56,251 nucleotides of DNA from an uncultured Clostridia bacterium (GCA_944345365.1 CALVMJ010000005.1:1-56251), one strand, 5' to 3'; counted from the stretch's first letter, positions 7,407 through 18,415 are shown. Numbers and translations: made by a program. Notes: a model not told the origin generated them from the letters alone.

Positions 7407-7572
7407 TTTTCGGGTTTTTAGTCTTTTTGCCGATTTTAGCTTAAAACTTATTTTTTAAGCATTTTAATTTTAAACTAATTTAATCTTAAAATACATTTAA
7501 TTTGAATTATTTTACTTCGAATATATATAATATTATTATATTAATTAATTTAATATATATATTATAATTATT

Positions 7573-7600
7573 TTGTTTTTTTTCTTTTGTATGCTAAAAT
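7573..7600 (+). promoter_or_regulatory. Candidate promoter of the giant surface protein gene
   Basis: TTGTTT (7573-7578), 16-nt spacer, TAAAAT (7595-7600) with an upstream TG giving an extended -10 (TGCTAAAAT). The -35 is weak. The DNA from 7407 to 7572 is extremely AT-rich and holds no other signal that I can name. Confidence 0.4.
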
Positions 7601-7634
7601 AATATTGTCAAAAAATGACAAAAAGAGGTGGTTT

Positions 7635-10600
7635 ATGTCAAAGGTAAAAAAAATTTTAAGTTTATCCTTTATGGGACTTGCTTCGGTCTGCGTGCTTAGT
7701 GGATCTGCATTTTTGTTTGGCACTGACAAATCAAACCAAACGGAAATTTCCTCCGCCGATGTTTCATCGCAAATAAACAACAATGTTCGTGACTATTTCG
7801 AAGCAAAATGGAAAAAAACAGCTGGAACTGGAACTGAAACTGAAATAAAAAACCTAATAGCAACCAACTCTCCGGTAGCTTTGTTTGCTTCAACGGACTC
7901 TGATTTTGTGAATTTAAGGTTTACAACCGAAGACATTAAAATTATTGAAGAACCAACTGGCACGAAGGGACCTTTCCACTATAACCCAGACGGAGATGAC
8001 AGCAACGATGAGTGGTATGCCTTTAACTTTGACGGATTTTCAATCAAGCATAATGACAATGCTTTAAGTGTTGGCGAAACTAATGCTAGTTACATCACCA
8101 CCCAAACAGCCGAAACTGACTACTATGAAAGTTTTATGACCCAGGCTTTTGACCTTGATATAAAGCTTAATTCCACTATCGAAAACGCCTCGGTTAATGG
8201 CAATACATTGACTGTTAAAGATGAAGGTGTTTATGAAATAACTATTCCTTACTCGCTATACTACACTAATGACAACGGAAATTCCTTCACATCAAGTTCG
8301 GAAACACTTACCTACACTTTTATGATTTTTAAACATTCAACTTATTTGCAAGACTCTTTGAATAAGCCAAGAGTTGAAACTGCCGAGTTTGATATAGTAA
8401 ACATTTCAAATGATTCTGAAAGTGTTGATACATATTATTATCATAACTATCAATCAGCAAACCTTGGTTACATTAAATTTGACGCAACTAAGTTTGACCT
8501 TACAATAACAAAAAAGTATGGCTTTGATTCCATAACCGAAAAAATTGAATTTGACAGCCAAGCTTTTGAAAATGACAACAATTACTTTGTTGCTAAATAT
8601 CAAAACAGCAAGATTTTTAAGTTATCATTTGATAAATCAACAAAGTTTTGCACAGTTTATTTCACCGATATTGGAGAATACACCCTTAACTTTGACCTTG
8701 TTTACTCTCATTCAAACAAAAAATATGTTTTGCCTACATCTGTTAAAACCCAAAAAGCATATTTGTTTGGTTATCAATCAACCTACACCGTTTACGACAG
8801 CAACACAAAACAAAATTCCTATCCGGAATTTAAGTCGATTGACGAGAATTTTAATGTCACAAAAAGCGCAGATATAACGAGTAAAGTTACTGGGGAAGAT
8901 TTTTCTTCAACGACATTAGAAGGGATAATCAATGATGAAGATCTAGCTCTTACTCCCGTTTCAACAAATCAAACACCTGTTAAGTTTAATGAAAACGCAA
9001 ATCTTTCTTCGGCAACTCTTTACAAAGTGACAAGAGGTGGTGAAGCTCTCTCGCTTGACGGAGGCACACAAATAAACGCGTCCAAGAATATAAGTTCTGC
9101 TGGAACATATCTTGTTGTGTTTGAATACTCTTTCAATGAATATCGAGATAGGAATGGATTAATTAATGCAAGCAAAAGATTTCATCAAGTTTTTTACTTT
9201 AATATAAACAACGCAACTCCAACTGTTAATGTTTATGCAAGCGACAGCACACCTAGTGGAGAGACTCCTTCTCTTGCTTCTGGACAATACACAAACAAAA
9301 ATGTTTATGTTGAAAGCATTTATGAAGAAAACGAATTTAACAGCGATGTAATAATCAAAATTGAAAAATATGACTTTGAGGAAAAAACGACAACAACGAG
9401 TGATCTTTCTGATTATAGCAAAGATGGTGACTACTTTGTTTTCACAGAAAACGGAAACTACACAATTAAAATCTACTTTGGAAGACAAGGCATTAATGGA
9501 ACACCAATAACAAGAAGGTTCAACATAGACAAAACTGATATAAAAGATGTTAAAGGTTATTCTGTTGAAAGTGCTGGAGGAAGTTTTTATAAAACTTCGT
9601 CAGAAATTACAACCTTAACAAATCAGCCAATTATTTTCAGTTGGCAACAAGAAAAGCAAAGTGGGGCTTCGGTGACTGGCTATTACCGATATTACCCTAT
9701 CAATAAAACAACAAATTTGACCTCTCTTTCTTCAAATTTATCGACCTACATCACAAACAATTTGGGGATACCTGTTGATTATGAATTGAATCTAAGCGAT
9801 GTCTCATGGAACTACTATGAGAATGCAAGGGGTGTTGAAAACACATCATCAATTTCAAGGTCATACATTCGCGAAAGTTCTGGACTTTATGTTTTGCAAG
9901 TTTTTGATGATGCTGGAAACAGTGCAGTAAAGGTCTTCCTTGTTGACAAGACCTCTCCAAACTTTGTAATCAAAACAACTGATTCTAGCAACACAGATTC
10001 TTATTCCTTCCTAACAAAAAACACAACAATATCAGAAGACGCAGAAATTATTTGGGGAGAAAATAAGATATTTAAAGTAAATCCTTCCTCTACTACTGGT
10101 AGCTTATATCAAAACAAAAATGATATTACGGACACAAAACTTAAAGATGCACTTGACGCTTTTAAAACAGATTATTTCAAAACGCTTAATTTTTTTGGCA
10201 GTGACACAGGATTAAATGGCGAATATGTTAATATTAAAATAAACAAAGAAATCCTCTACTCCGAAAAAGGAAGTGATTTCGACTTTGAGGAAATATATAG
10301 TAAAAAAATTATTTCTTCATATTCACTTTACTATACAGCTGTTGACGGAATCTTTAATTATTACTTTTCAACCTCAAATCCTGAGGTTTATATTAAAGTT
10401 GATAACCCAAGCGCAGAGAACGCTTATGAAAATGGAACAGTGATATATAAAATAGATATCGTAGGAGAATTGAAAGAATATGTTGGAAATCCAGATGGAA
10501 ACAATTATCAATCTGTCTACATAATGGAAGGTTCTTTTAACTTCCTGTTAAGAGATGAATCAAACACTATGGGATCGTCGCTTTCTGACAAAGAAAAATA

Positions 10601-13600
10601 TTTACAATTCCCTAGCGCTTACCAAATTGTCAACCTTACTTCTGATGCATCGCTCCTACAAGTTGGCTATCAGGATTCAGAGTCCGACATTGTTCCATTA
10701 ATCAGTGCCGACAGCCCTGCTTATGAAATTACAATCAGTGACGACAGCCCTGCTTATGATGGTGCAAACGAAGGACAAAAAATAAAGTATGCTTATTATC
10801 AGCCAACAAGCTTAAACAAAAAACTTTACATATCATTTTTACCAAGGATTGAAAATGATGGCAAAGTGACACAAGTAGAGTCGGTTAACATTAAATTCTA
10901 TCCTTATGAAACAAAACCTCTTTCTTATTTTGATACTTCGACAGGAAAAATCAAGTTTAATTATCACCGAACTCTTTCTCAATCACCTACAATTGATTAC
11001 AACATCTACGAGTGGAAAGATGACATTTCAACAGCACAACTGACTTATGAACTTAATATCATTAATAATGTGACAGCAGAGGGAAAATATGTTATAACAA
11101 GGACCTATAAGCTTAACGGAGAAGGTGAAACTCAATACTCCATTGACAAATATGACTATTATCAAAGAGTTTTAACCGTTTATGTTGATCGCGAAAATGT
11201 TATATCAGAACCTGATGTTATAAACGCAAAAGTGTTGACATACCAAGCAACAATAGATGAAGAGGAAGTCACCTTTAAAACAGCAGGAAGCGTTTTGGTT
11301 TCTAGCGCTATATTAGATGGCGCCAACTATTATGCAAAAGCTAGCCTCAAAAACGGAAAAACGGTTAACACAACAGATCTAAGTGTTTCTGAATATAATT
11401 CAAGCTATTATTATTCCTTTTCTGATGAAATATCTAAAATAAGCCTGTTTAACTCATCAGGCGAAATCCCTCTTGAATCTCCAACAATAGAAAATGAGAA
11501 CTCAACTCAAAGTATTGTTGGCAATGGAATTTTGGTGAGTGTTTTTGCAGGAGACAGTTCATCTGTTGAATATCCAAATTATAAGGACAGCCAAGACGGA
11601 TTAACTGCACTTAACTCGGGCTACACATTCTACACCACGTCACAATCCTACACTGGCTCTTCTACACCAGTTACAACAAATCCGGTTTTCACGACTAACA
11701 AAATCCCTTTTGCGATAAATATTCCAGAATTTAAATATTCCTTGCAGGCAAAAAAATCTGATTCAGAAGAATTTGAAATCTCAAATGATTCTTCACTTTC
11801 ATATTTCAGAGAAGGCTTTGAATTGGATTACTATAAACTCAGTGCAAAGGTTTATCTTGAAGGAAAACTTATTGCACAAAGTGACGGGGCAGAAAAAGGA
11901 TTCTTAACCTTTAAAAGTACAGCTAATAATTCTCCTATACAAGATTTCACAGAGCCGGGAAATTATGTGGTGGTTGTAACGCAGGCAGAAAATTCAATTT
12001 CTTCTTCATTAAATGAAAATTCTTTTAGAAATTGTTACACATTTTCGTTTATAGTTGAAAGTGCTGTGCCTGAGTTTACAATTTCTGCTGATGGCAAAGA
12101 GTTAGAGGGAACAGACAACACTCTTTACACAAATAACGACGAAATTGAGATCACCTGGATTGATTCTGATGACCCACTTAAAACAAATATAGATGAGAAA
12201 AACATTTTACTTAATATAAACAACAATAATTACACTATTTCCATTAATAAATCAGGCAATTCTGTCGAAATTTTAGAAGATGACTCTGGATTAAATTTAA
12301 CTGCCTTCAAGTTCAAAAGCGTTGATTTAACAAATATTTTGACAATCAACCTCGAAACGCTTGGAATATATGAATTAGACCAAGAATTAAACGTTACAAT
12401 GAAATTTAAGTCACCAGCAGGAAATAATCTCTATCCAGATTCAAGCAAGAAGGTTGTTGTGGACACGACTATTTATGATATTTCCACAAATTCAAATGGT
12501 GATAAAACCTACACAACTACACTTGACAAACTTTTTGAAAACATTGCAAACCTAGACTATTCACTTTCATTAAATACTCTAAGACAAGGTTTTGATTCAA
12601 ATGGTGTAATAACAGAAATTCTTGAAAAAACATCTTATTCTGGAACAATTCAATCAGGATTTTATAAGTACTACTCCTTCCCTGTAAACAAAAGTTTCTT
12701 TGAAAATCTTCTTGAAAAAACACAATTAAACAAAACATCGAATTTAAAAGGAACAACAAGTGTTTATTACAGGCAAATAGATAACATTTACTCAGGGGAT
12801 TTTACTGAAACATCTTACTCAAACTTCTTCCCAAGCAATCCTGATTTTAAAGAATTAACTTTAAGTCAAAATATTGAAATTGGATATTATTACGAAATAA
12901 TTGAAAAAGATTATGCCGGCAACCTAATTATATACCTTGTTTCATGTTTCCAAGATAATGGAAGCAAGAATGGATTAGGGGTAACAAACCCAAGCCTAGC
13001 TGTTACAAATGATGAGATCAAGTCGAATAAATACAATATATATGGCTCGACCTCCCTGACCTTTAAAGAATTTTCATTCCTTGAAGACAAATGGAATTTT
13101 ATAAGGCTTGACGGTAACACAAGATTTGTTGCATCTCCTTGGCTTAATGGACAAGTGTTAAACCTTTCAACCGGAGAAATTGTGGATATATCGAATATGT
13201 TGCCAAAAGCCTCATTAACAAAAAATGTTTTGGAAATTTCCGACAGATCGAGCAATCAGTTCTACAAGGTTTACATCGCAAGATCAAACACTTCATCCCT
13301 CTCGGTGAAGAATTACTCTGACAGCGTTGAAGGAATTTCAATTTCAATCCCAAGTGACGACATTGTTTCTGGATTACAAATAAAGACCTTCCCAGTTAAG
13401 GTTCAAATTGAAACATCATTTGGAGGCGAGGCCTCTGTACCATATGAACCTTTTGTAAATGATCCTAACGAAAATCTTTTCACAGAAGGTTATAATTATC
13501 AAAATGCTTGGAATGTTTCAAGGCAAGGATATGTTGCACAGTTTGATCCTACGACCTCAACTTTAAACATTTTCTTCACAACCAATCCAGCTATAAACAC

Positions 13601-15917
13601 AAAAATAAAATACATTATTACCGACAATTTTGGAAAAGAAACAAATGTGATTCATATTTCTGGAACCAGCTTCACTGAATCCATAGATAAAATAGGAAAT
13701 GTCTATGAATCATTTGATAGCGAAGGAAATCTCTATTATCGCACTCAAGAAGCTTTTGCATATAATATCAATCCAAGCGTGTTTAGGGCAGAGATATACT
13801 CAAACGGCGTTAAAATTGAAGTAGAAGAGTATTTAGCTAACAATATTAGTTATTCAACAGATTCTCAAAGAACTCGATACGAATTCTTCTGTGGTGAAAA
13901 GCAAATTGACAAAAAATTTGAAATAAAAGTTTTTGACCAAGAAACAGATGATTATGTGAAATCTATTTATGTTCACCTGTATAAAATGCTACCTACACTT
14001 GACGGGACTGAAAAAATAGTAAGATTTATCGACGAAAATGCAAACGACCTAAAAGAAGATTTTTCTTCGACAGAGCAAGTGGTAATAGACGGAGTTCAAT
14101 ATACTGCAAGAAAAGCGACAACTTTTGCAACAATAGTAAACGTCTACTACGATCCATCTCCAACAGAAATACCTTATGTAGCATATATTTATAAGGTTGG
14201 AGGAGAAGAATCATTTGTCCCAATTGACAGTGGTTACAAAATTCAAGGAAGTGGAACTTACTATTTGATGTTTAAATATAATGCCGGAAACATCTTTACA
14301 AACGAATATGTTCTATACAAGCTTGAAATCTTGGATTCATCAACAACATTCTTCTTTGTGACGGTTGATGGAAACATAGTGCCTGCTCAAAGTAATTACT
14401 ACACTGCTCCAGATGGAACGCAATATTCAAATTATTTTATCGTAAATGTTCCATACTCAGAAAATTCAAGGGTAAAACTAGAAAGAAACGGATATCAGCA
14501 AGTGAAACTTGTTGGTAATGAACCACCAATAATTTCACAAGATGTAACAACAATAATTTATCATCTATCAAACAAAGACGGAGGCTCCTATCCTTCAAAT
14601 GTTTCACCTTATTCCGACTACGTTGTAATTTCCTATGTCCCAAGAACTCTGCAACCGGTGAAAGAAATCCTCTACATAAGTGCAACAGGAGAACAAGAGT
14701 TTATCACAAATCGAGATTCTGTGATGGTTGTTTCAGAAAAAGAATCTAATTTTAATAAATTAAAAATCAGATGGAGCAAGTATTATGGAATTAAGCAAAA
14801 CTTAATCGCTATAACAGCAGAAAAAGACGGTTATAATTACTCCTTGCCAGTTTATTATGAAGAAAACCATGCCTACACCGAATTAGATATTTCAGGAACT
14901 TATAAATTAACATTTATGGACGCTTCCGGAAATATCCAAAATTTTGGCTCAAAGAGTTATTTGGAAGTAGTATTCTTAAAAGATGTTCATTTTACAATGG
15001 AATACAGCGACTTAGAAGGAAATTTAATAGAGACAGAGGCAATTGACAAAGGAATTTTTAACAGTGAGTTAAAATTAAAATTAAAAAACATTGGAGAATA
15101 TTACACTACTTCTTCTGTCGGAATAGGAGAAAATATTATAACTGCAACTCGAAATGGATTGCCATATGAAGGCTACATTTACGATAAACAAACATCTGCA
15201 TTTATATTTAAAGAAGTTGGATACTACCAAGTTTACTTCTCGGCGACAGCTCTAAATGAAACAGCTGTCAGAGAGCAAGTCTACTCTTTCACAATAATTA
15301 ATAAAAATGAGTCGAGATATGCATTTGAATATTCTGATTTTGCAAATTATTATATCGAGAAGGTTTTGTTTGATAATGGTGTAAGGGTTGAAGATAAAAC
15401 AGAGCTAAAAGGATCTTCATTATTAGTTTCTTACTTTAACGAAACACCAACTTCTGGCCTATGGACAATAACAATCAATACTAATGAAAAATTAACACCA
15501 GGAAGCGATGAACCAACGAGATTTACATTCAGTTTCTTAATTCGAATGGCAAAACCTCCAATTAATATTTCAGTTGCAGAGGGAAGCACTACAACAGATG
15601 TAATTAATGTTTCATTTAATGCAGAAAATATTTATAATGCTGTTGGAGATTGCATCATAACTGTTGGAAGAGAGAAATATGCTATCAATGAAAGCACCAT
15701 TGCAGAAATTGGAATAAAGACAATTTCAATAACAAATGCAGGGACTTATTATATTCAAGTAACAACAGAGAGTGGAAATTTGATTTACAGTTACAAAGTA
15801 ATCAAAAAAGATCCTCTTAACGGTTGGGCAATAGCAGCTATAGTAATAAGCTCAGTCGTTGCAGTAGTTATTGTAATCATAGTCATTAAATTAAGAAAAA
15901 GAATAAAAGTTAAATAA
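7635..15917 (+). CDS. Giant Ig-like repeat surface protein, C-terminal membrane anchor
   Basis: A 2,760-aa exported protein. The ATG at 7635 follows AAGAGGTGG and gives a classical signal peptide (KVKK, hydrophobic core to about residue 27, GSAFLFG); the longer frame from 7587 would bury it. The body is a long series of beta-rich, Asn/Ser/Thr/Tyr-rich modules separated by phrases typical of bacterial Ig-like domains, for example FNIDKTD, VDKTSPNF and repeated 'aGtY.v...d.aGN' turns. The C-terminus is one transmembrane helix (WAIAAIVISSVVAVVIVIIV) and a short basic tail. There is no LPXTG motif, so anchoring is by the membrane span. It is probably an adhesin or surface-layer-type stalk protein; the ligand is unknown. 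Monocistronic. Confidence 0.88.
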   Translation: MSKVKKILSLSFMGLASVCVLSGSAFLFGTDKSNQTEISSADVSSQINNNVRDYFEAKWKKTAGTGTETEIKNLIATNSPVALFASTDSDFVNLRFTTEDIKIIEEPTGTKGPFHYNPDGDDSNDEWYAFNFDGFSIKHNDNALSVGETNASYITTQTAETDYYESFMTQAFDLDIKLNSTIENASVNGNTLTVKDEGVYEITIPYSLYYTNDNGNSFTSSSETLTYTFMIFKHSTYLQDSLNKPRVETAEFDIVNISNDSESVDTYYYHNYQSANLGYIKFDATKFDLTITKKYGFDSITEKIEFDSQAFENDNNYFVAKYQNSKIFKLSFDKSTKFCTVYFTDIGEYTLNFDLVYSHSNKKYVLPTSVKTQKAYLFGYQSTYTVYDSNTKQNSYPEFKSIDENFNVTKSADITSKVTGEDFSSTTLEGIINDEDLALTPVSTNQTPVKFNENANLSSATLYKVTRGGEALSLDGGTQINASKNISSAGTYLVVFEYSFNEYRDRNGLINASKRFHQVFYFNINNATPTVNVYASDSTPSGETPSLASGQYTNKNVYVESIYEENEFNSDVIIKIEKYDFEEKTTTTSDLSDYSKDGDYFVFTENGNYTIKIYFGRQGINGTPITRRFNIDKTDIKDVKGYSVESAGGSFYKTSSEITTLTNQPIIFSWQQEKQSGASVTGYYRYYPINKTTNLTSLSSNLSTYITNNLGIPVDYELNLSDVSWNYYENARGVENTSSISRSYIRESSGLYVLQVFDDAGNSAVKVFLVDKTSPNFVIKTTDSSNTDSYSFLTKNTTISEDAEIIWGENKIFKVNPSSTTGSLYQNKNDITDTKLKDALDAFKTDYFKTLNFFGSDTGLNGEYVNIKINKEILYSEKGSDFDFEEIYSKKIISSYSLYYTAVDGIFNYYFSTSNPEVYIKVDNPSAENAYENGTVIYKIDIVGELKEYVGNPDGNNYQSVYIMEGSFNFLLRDESNTMGSSLSDKEKYLQFPSAYQIVNLTSDASLLQVGYQDSESDIVPLISADSPAYEITISDDSPAYDGANEGQKIKYAYYQPTSLNKKLYISFLPRIENDGKVTQVESVNIKFYPYETKPLSYFDTSTGKIKFNYHRTLSQSPTIDYNIYEWKDDISTAQLTYELNIINNVTAEGKYVITRTYKLNGEGETQYSIDKYDYYQRVLTVYVDRENVISEPDVINAKVLTYQATIDEEEVTFKTAGSVLVSSAILDGANYYAKASLKNGKTVNTTDLSVSEYNSSYYYSFSDEISKISLFNSSGEIPLESPTIENENSTQSIVGNGILVSVFAGDSSSVEYPNYKDSQDGLTALNSGYTFYTTSQSYTGSSTPVTTNPVFTTNKIPFAINIPEFKYSLQAKKSDSEEFEISNDSSLSYFREGFELDYYKLSAKVYLEGKLIAQSDGAEKGFLTFKSTANNSPIQDFTEPGNYVVVVTQAENSISSSLNENSFRNCYTFSFIVESAVPEFTISADGKELEGTDNTLYTNNDEIEITWIDSDDPLKTNIDEKNILLNINNNNYTISINKSGNSVEILEDDSGLNLTAFKFKSVDLTNILTINLETLGIYELDQELNVTMKFKSPAGNNLYPDSSKKVVVDTTIYDISTNSNGDKTYTTTLDKLFENIANLDYSLSLNTLRQGFDSNGVITEILEKTSYSGTIQSGFYKYYSFPVNKSFFENLLEKTQLNKTSNLKGTTSVYYRQIDNIYSGDFTETSYSNFFPSNPDFKELTLSQNIEIGYYYEIIEKDYAGNLIIYLVSCFQDNGSKNGLGVTNPSLAVTNDEIKSNKYNIYGSTSLTFKEFSFLEDKWNFIRLDGNTRFVASPWLNGQVLNLSTGEIVDISNMLPKASLTKNVLEISDRSSNQFYKVYIARSNTSSLSVKNYSDSVEGISISIPSDDIVSGLQIKTFPVKVQIETSFGGEASVPYEPFVNDPNENLFTEGYNYQNAWNVSRQGYVAQFDPTTSTLNIFFTTNPAINTKIKYIITDNFGKETNVIHISGTSFTESIDKIGNVYESFDSEGNLYYRTQEAFAYNINPSVFRAEIYSNGVKIEVEEYLANNISYSTDSQRTRYEFFCGEKQIDKKFEIKVFDQETDDYVKSIYVHLYKMLPTLDGTEKIVRFIDENANDLKEDFSSTEQVVIDGVQYTARKATTFATIVNVYYDPSPTEIPYVAYIYKVGGEESFVPIDSGYKIQGSGTYYLMFKYNAGNIFTNEYVLYKLEILDSSTTFFFVTVDGNIVPAQSNYYTAPDGTQYSNYFIVNVPYSENSRVKLERNGYQQVKLVGNEPPIISQDVTTIIYHLSNKDGGSYPSNVSPYSDYVVISYVPRTLQPVKEILYISATGEQEFITNRDSVMVVSEKESNFNKLKIRWSKYYGIKQNLIAITAEKDGYNYSLPVYYEENHAYTELDISGTYKLTFMDASGNIQNFGSKSYLEVVFLKDVHFTMEYSDLEGNLIETEAIDKGIFNSELKLKLKNIGEYYTTSSVGIGENIITATRNGLPYEGYIYDKQTSAFIFKEVGYYQVYFSATALNETAVREQVYSFTIINKNESRYAFEYSDFANYYIEKVLFDNGVRVEDKTELKGSSLLVSYFNETPTSGLWTITINTNEKLTPGSDEPTRFTFSFLIRMAKPPINISVAEGSTTTDVINVSFNAENIYNAVGDCIITVGREKYAINESTIAEIGIKTISITNAGTYYIQVTTESGNLIYSYKVIKKDPLNGWAIAAIVISSVVAVVIVIIVIKLRKRIKVK

Positions 15918-15921
15918 ATAA

Positions 15922-15957
15922 AAAAACAACTTCAAAGATTTTGGAGTTGTTTTTTTT
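15922..15957 (+). terminator. Terminator of the giant surface protein gene
   Basis: AACAACTTCAA / TTGGAGTTGTT (one G-U pair) followed by T8. Confidence 0.88.
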
Positions 15958-16003
15958 AGTTTCTTCATAAATAAAGTAATCTAAATAAAACAAATTTTTA
16001 AAA

Positions 16004-16036
16004 ACTAAAAAAATATGCTTAAATTAAGCATATTTT
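16004..16036 (-). terminator. Terminator of the rpmG-rplA operon
   Basis: On the minus strand AAATATGCTTAA/TTAAGCATATTT with flanking A and T runs, directly after the rplA stop. The hairpin is symmetrical and could also stop transcription from the left. Confidence 0.85.
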
Positions 16037-16038
16037 TT

Positions 16039-16722
16039 TTACATTGTTGTTAAAACTTTAACACCAGGTCCCATTGATGATGAAAGTGCAATATTTTTAA
16101 AGTATTGACCTTTCGCCGCAGCAGGTTTTGCTTTTATAAGAGCTTCAATAACTGTGTTATAATTGTCTTGAATTTTTTCCTTACCAAAGCTTGCTTTTCC
16201 CAAAATTACATGGACATTGTTTGTTTTATCAAGTCTGTATTCCACTTTACCTGCTTTAACATCAGCTATTGCCTTCTTAACATCCATTGTAACTGTTCCA
16301 CTCTTAGGATTTGGCATAAGTCCTTTTGGTCCCAAAACTCTGGCAATTCTACCAACAAGTCCCATCATATCAGGTGTTGTGATAGCAACATCAAAGTCTA
16401 GCCATCCACCTTGTATTTTTGCTATGATCTCTTCTGCTCCAACATAATCTGCACCAGCTTTAACAGCTTCATCAGCCTTATCACCTTTTGCTATAACTAA
16501 AACTTTAACAGATTTTCCCGTTCCGTGTGGAAGAACAACAACGCCTCTCACCTGTTGATCAGCATTTCTTCCATCAACTCCAAGCTTGACATGAAGTTCG
16601 ATTGTTTCATCAAACTTTGCATTTGCTGTTGAAAGAACAGTCTCAATCGCTTCTAATGGAGAATAAGCTTTAAGCTTATCAAATGATTTAACTAAACCAT
16701 TATATCTCTTTCCGTGTCTCAT
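16039..16722 (-). CDS. rplA: 50S ribosomal protein L1
   Basis: A 227-aa L1 of normal length. Signatures include the N-terminal [39 protein letters not shown], and [12 protein letters not shown] followed by [17 protein letters not shown]1 binds 23S rRNA at the E-site stalk and in many bacteria represses its own operon. It follows rplK by 10 nt and has a strong AAGGAGG site. The usual next genes rplJ and rplL are absent: the operon stops here at a terminator. Confidence 0.97.
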   Translation of the reverse strand: MRHGKRYNGLVKSFDKLKAYSPLEAIETVLSTANAKFDETIELHVKLGVDGRNADQQVRGVVVLPHGTGKSVKVLVIAKGDKADEAVKAGADYVGAEEIIAKIQGGWLDFDVAITTPDMMGLVGRIARVLGPKGLMPNPKSGTVTMDVKKAIADVKAGKVEYRLDKTNNVHVILGKASFGKEKIQDNYNTVIEALIKAKPAAAKGQYFKNIALSSSMGPGVKVLTTM

Positions 16723-16732
16723 ATCGTCCTCC

Positions 16733-17164
16733 TTACTCTTCCACAGTAACGCCCATGCTTCTTGCTGTTCCTGCTACCATGGACATAGCTGCTTCGATAG
16801 AACCCGCATTAAGATCCGGCATTTTTAATTCCGCAATTTCTTTTACCTGAGCTTTTGTAAGTTTTCCGACTTTTGTTTTGTTTGGCTTCCCTGACCCTGA
16901 CTCAATTCCAAGCGCCTTTTTAATTAACACTGGAACTGGAGGTGTCTTTAAAATGAAGCTAAATGACCTGTCTTGATAAATTGTTATCACAACAGGGATG
17001 ATAAGCCCAACTTTATCAGCTGTCTTATCGTTAAATTCCTTGGTAAACGCCGCAATATTGATCCCGTGAGGTCCAAGAGATGATCCTACTGGTGGTCCAG
17101 GTGTGGCTTTACCGGCTGGAAGTTGTAATTTTACAACTGCGCCAATTTTCTTTACTACTGCCAT
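16733..17164 (-). CDS. rplK: 50S ribosomal protein L11
   Basis: A 143-aa L11. The start at 17164 ([18 protein letters not shown]) follows AGGAGG; a longer reading to 17212 has no such site. [14 protein letters not shown] is the signature of the N-terminal domain, and the C-terminal domain carries the [21 protein letters not shown] segment that contacts 23S rRNA of the GTPase centre. Third-to-last gene of the rpmG-secE-nusG-rplK-rplA operon would be nusG; rplK sits between nusG (102 nt away) and rplA. Confidence 0.97.
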   Translation of the reverse strand: MAVVKKIGAVVKLQLPAGKATPGPPVGSSLGPHGINIAAFTKEFNDKTADKVGLIIPVVITIYQDRSFSFILKTPPVPVLIKKALGIESGSGKPNKTKVGKLTKAQVKEIAELKMPDLNAGSIEAAMSMVAGTARSMGVTVEE

Positions 17165-17266
17165 TTTTATCCTCCTTTGTGGTATCCGAGCGATGCAGTT
17201 TCGCTCTCCCACTATTTTTTTTGAGCTTAGCTCTTTATATAAAGTGAAAAATTCACGATATACCTT

Positions 17267-17866
17267 TTATAGTTTAATTTTTCTGATTTGTGCAAAATCT
17301 AATTCAATAGATGTAAGTCTTCCAAACATTTCAACTTCTATTGTTGCAACGCTTGCCTCTGGGTTAACAGAAATAACCTTTCCAACAGTTCCTTCAAGTG
17401 GACCATCAACTACTTCAATGTTATCACCAACAGCAAGGTCGACTTCTATAATGATTTTTTCCAATTTGTTCTTTCTAACTTCGTCCTCTGTGAGTGCAAG
17501 TGGTCTTCCATTAGGGCCAACAAAACCTGTTACACCACGAGTTCTTGTAACGTTATGCCAAAGGTCATCTCCATAAATCATTTTTACGAAGATATAGCAA
17601 GGCATACTCTTTCTTTCAACGAGTTTTTTCTTGCCATTTTTCTCCTCTAAAACAGTTTCCATAGGAATAATAATATCAAATATTCTGTTTTCAAGTCCAA
17701 ACTTTGTCCTAACTGTTTCAAGATTTTCCTTTGCCACATTTTCATACCCAGAAAATGTGTGAAGAGCATACCATTTTGCTTCTGGGCTTTTTGAAGCATC
17801 TTCTACCCCAAGATCTTGTGTGTTTTCCTTTTCGCTTAAATCTTTTTCAAATTCTTTCTCTTCCAC
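17267..17866 (-). CDS. nusG: Transcription termination/antitermination factor NusG
   Basis: A 199-aa NusG. After an acidic N-terminal extension of about 28 residues comes the NGN domain (WYALHTFSGYENVAKENLE, PCYIFVKM, VTRTRGVTGFVGPNGRPLAL) and then a KOW domain (VGDNIEVVDGPLEGTVGKVISV). It binds RNA polymerase and affects pausing, Rho termination and ribosome coupling. The start is GTG with GGGGTG upstream, 12 nt after secE. Standard Bacillota gene order. Confidence 0.97.
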   Translation of the reverse strand: MEEKEFEKDLSEKENTQDLGVEDASKSPEAKWYALHTFSGYENVAKENLETVRTKFGLENRIFDIIIPMETVLEEKNGKKKLVERKSMPCYIFVKMIYGDDLWHNVTRTRGVTGFVGPNGRPLALTEDEVRKNKLEKIIIEVDLAVGDNIEVVDGPLEGTVGKVISVNPEASVATIEVEMFGRLTSIELDFAQIRKIKL

Positions 17867-17878
17867 TTTAACACCCCT

Positions 17879-18196
17879 TTATTTAAGTAATCCAAAAAGT
17901 AATCCAAGAAGATAGTCTATTCCAAGTAATATAAGTCCAAAGATTAAAACAACAACTAAAACAACTCCGGTCTTCTTGCTAACTTCCTTAAATTTAGGCC
18001 AAGTTACTTTTTTTAACTCCGATGTCGTTTCTTTAACAGTTTTCTTAATTCGACCTTTCCTCTCCTTGTTCTTTTCTTTCTTCTTCTTTTCTAGTTTTTT
18101 TGAAGATTTTTCCTTTGAAACAGAAACAGGCGATGTTGCTACACCGTCCTTTTTTTCCTCTTTTACACCTTTATTCAAGGAATCTTTTTTTGCCAT
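17879..18196 (-). CDS. secE: Preprotein translocase subunit SecE
   Basis: A 105-aa SecE. A long lysine-rich N-terminus (about 60 residues with KKLEKKKKEKNKERKGR) precedes the conserved ELKKVTWPKFKEVSKKTGVVL and a single transmembrane helix. It stabilises SecY in the SecYEG channel. Gram-positive SecE is often only about 60 aa, so the basic extension is unusual and probably cytoplasmic and disordered. A GGAGGG site lies before the ATG. Confidence 0.95.
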   Translation of the reverse strand: MAKKDSLNKGVKEEKKDGVATSPVSVSKEKSSKKLEKKKKEKNKERKGRIKKTVKETTSELKKVTWPKFKEVSKKTGVVLVVVLIFGLILLGIDYLLGLLFGLLK

Positions 18197-18238
18197 ACGC
18201 CCTCCGAAAAAAATCTACAAATCAAAAAAACAAACAAA

Positions 18239-18400
18239 TTACTTTGTTTCTTTATGAACTGTTCTCTTACCACAACGAGCACAGAATTTTTTTATTTCAA
18301 TTCTCTCTGGATTTGATGTGGAATTTTTTGATGTTGCATAATTTCTCTCTTGACATTCTGTGCAAGCAAGTATTATGTGTTTGCGTTTTGGTGCTGCCAT
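18239..18400 (-). CDS. rpmG: 50S ribosomal protein L33
   Basis: A 53-aa L33, read directly from the minus strand: [17 protein letters not shown] at the start, ERNYATSKN in the middle, [15 protein letters not shown] at the end. Two CxxC pairs (CTEC and CARC) make it the zinc-binding form. A GGAGAGG site precedes the ATG. First gene of the rpmG-secE-nusG-rplK-rplA operon, 42 nt before secE. Confidence 0.95.
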   Translation of the reverse strand: MAAPKRKHIILACTECQERNYATSKNSTSNPERIEIKKFCARCGKRTVHKETK

Positions 18401-18415
18401 TTTTCCTCTCCTAAC

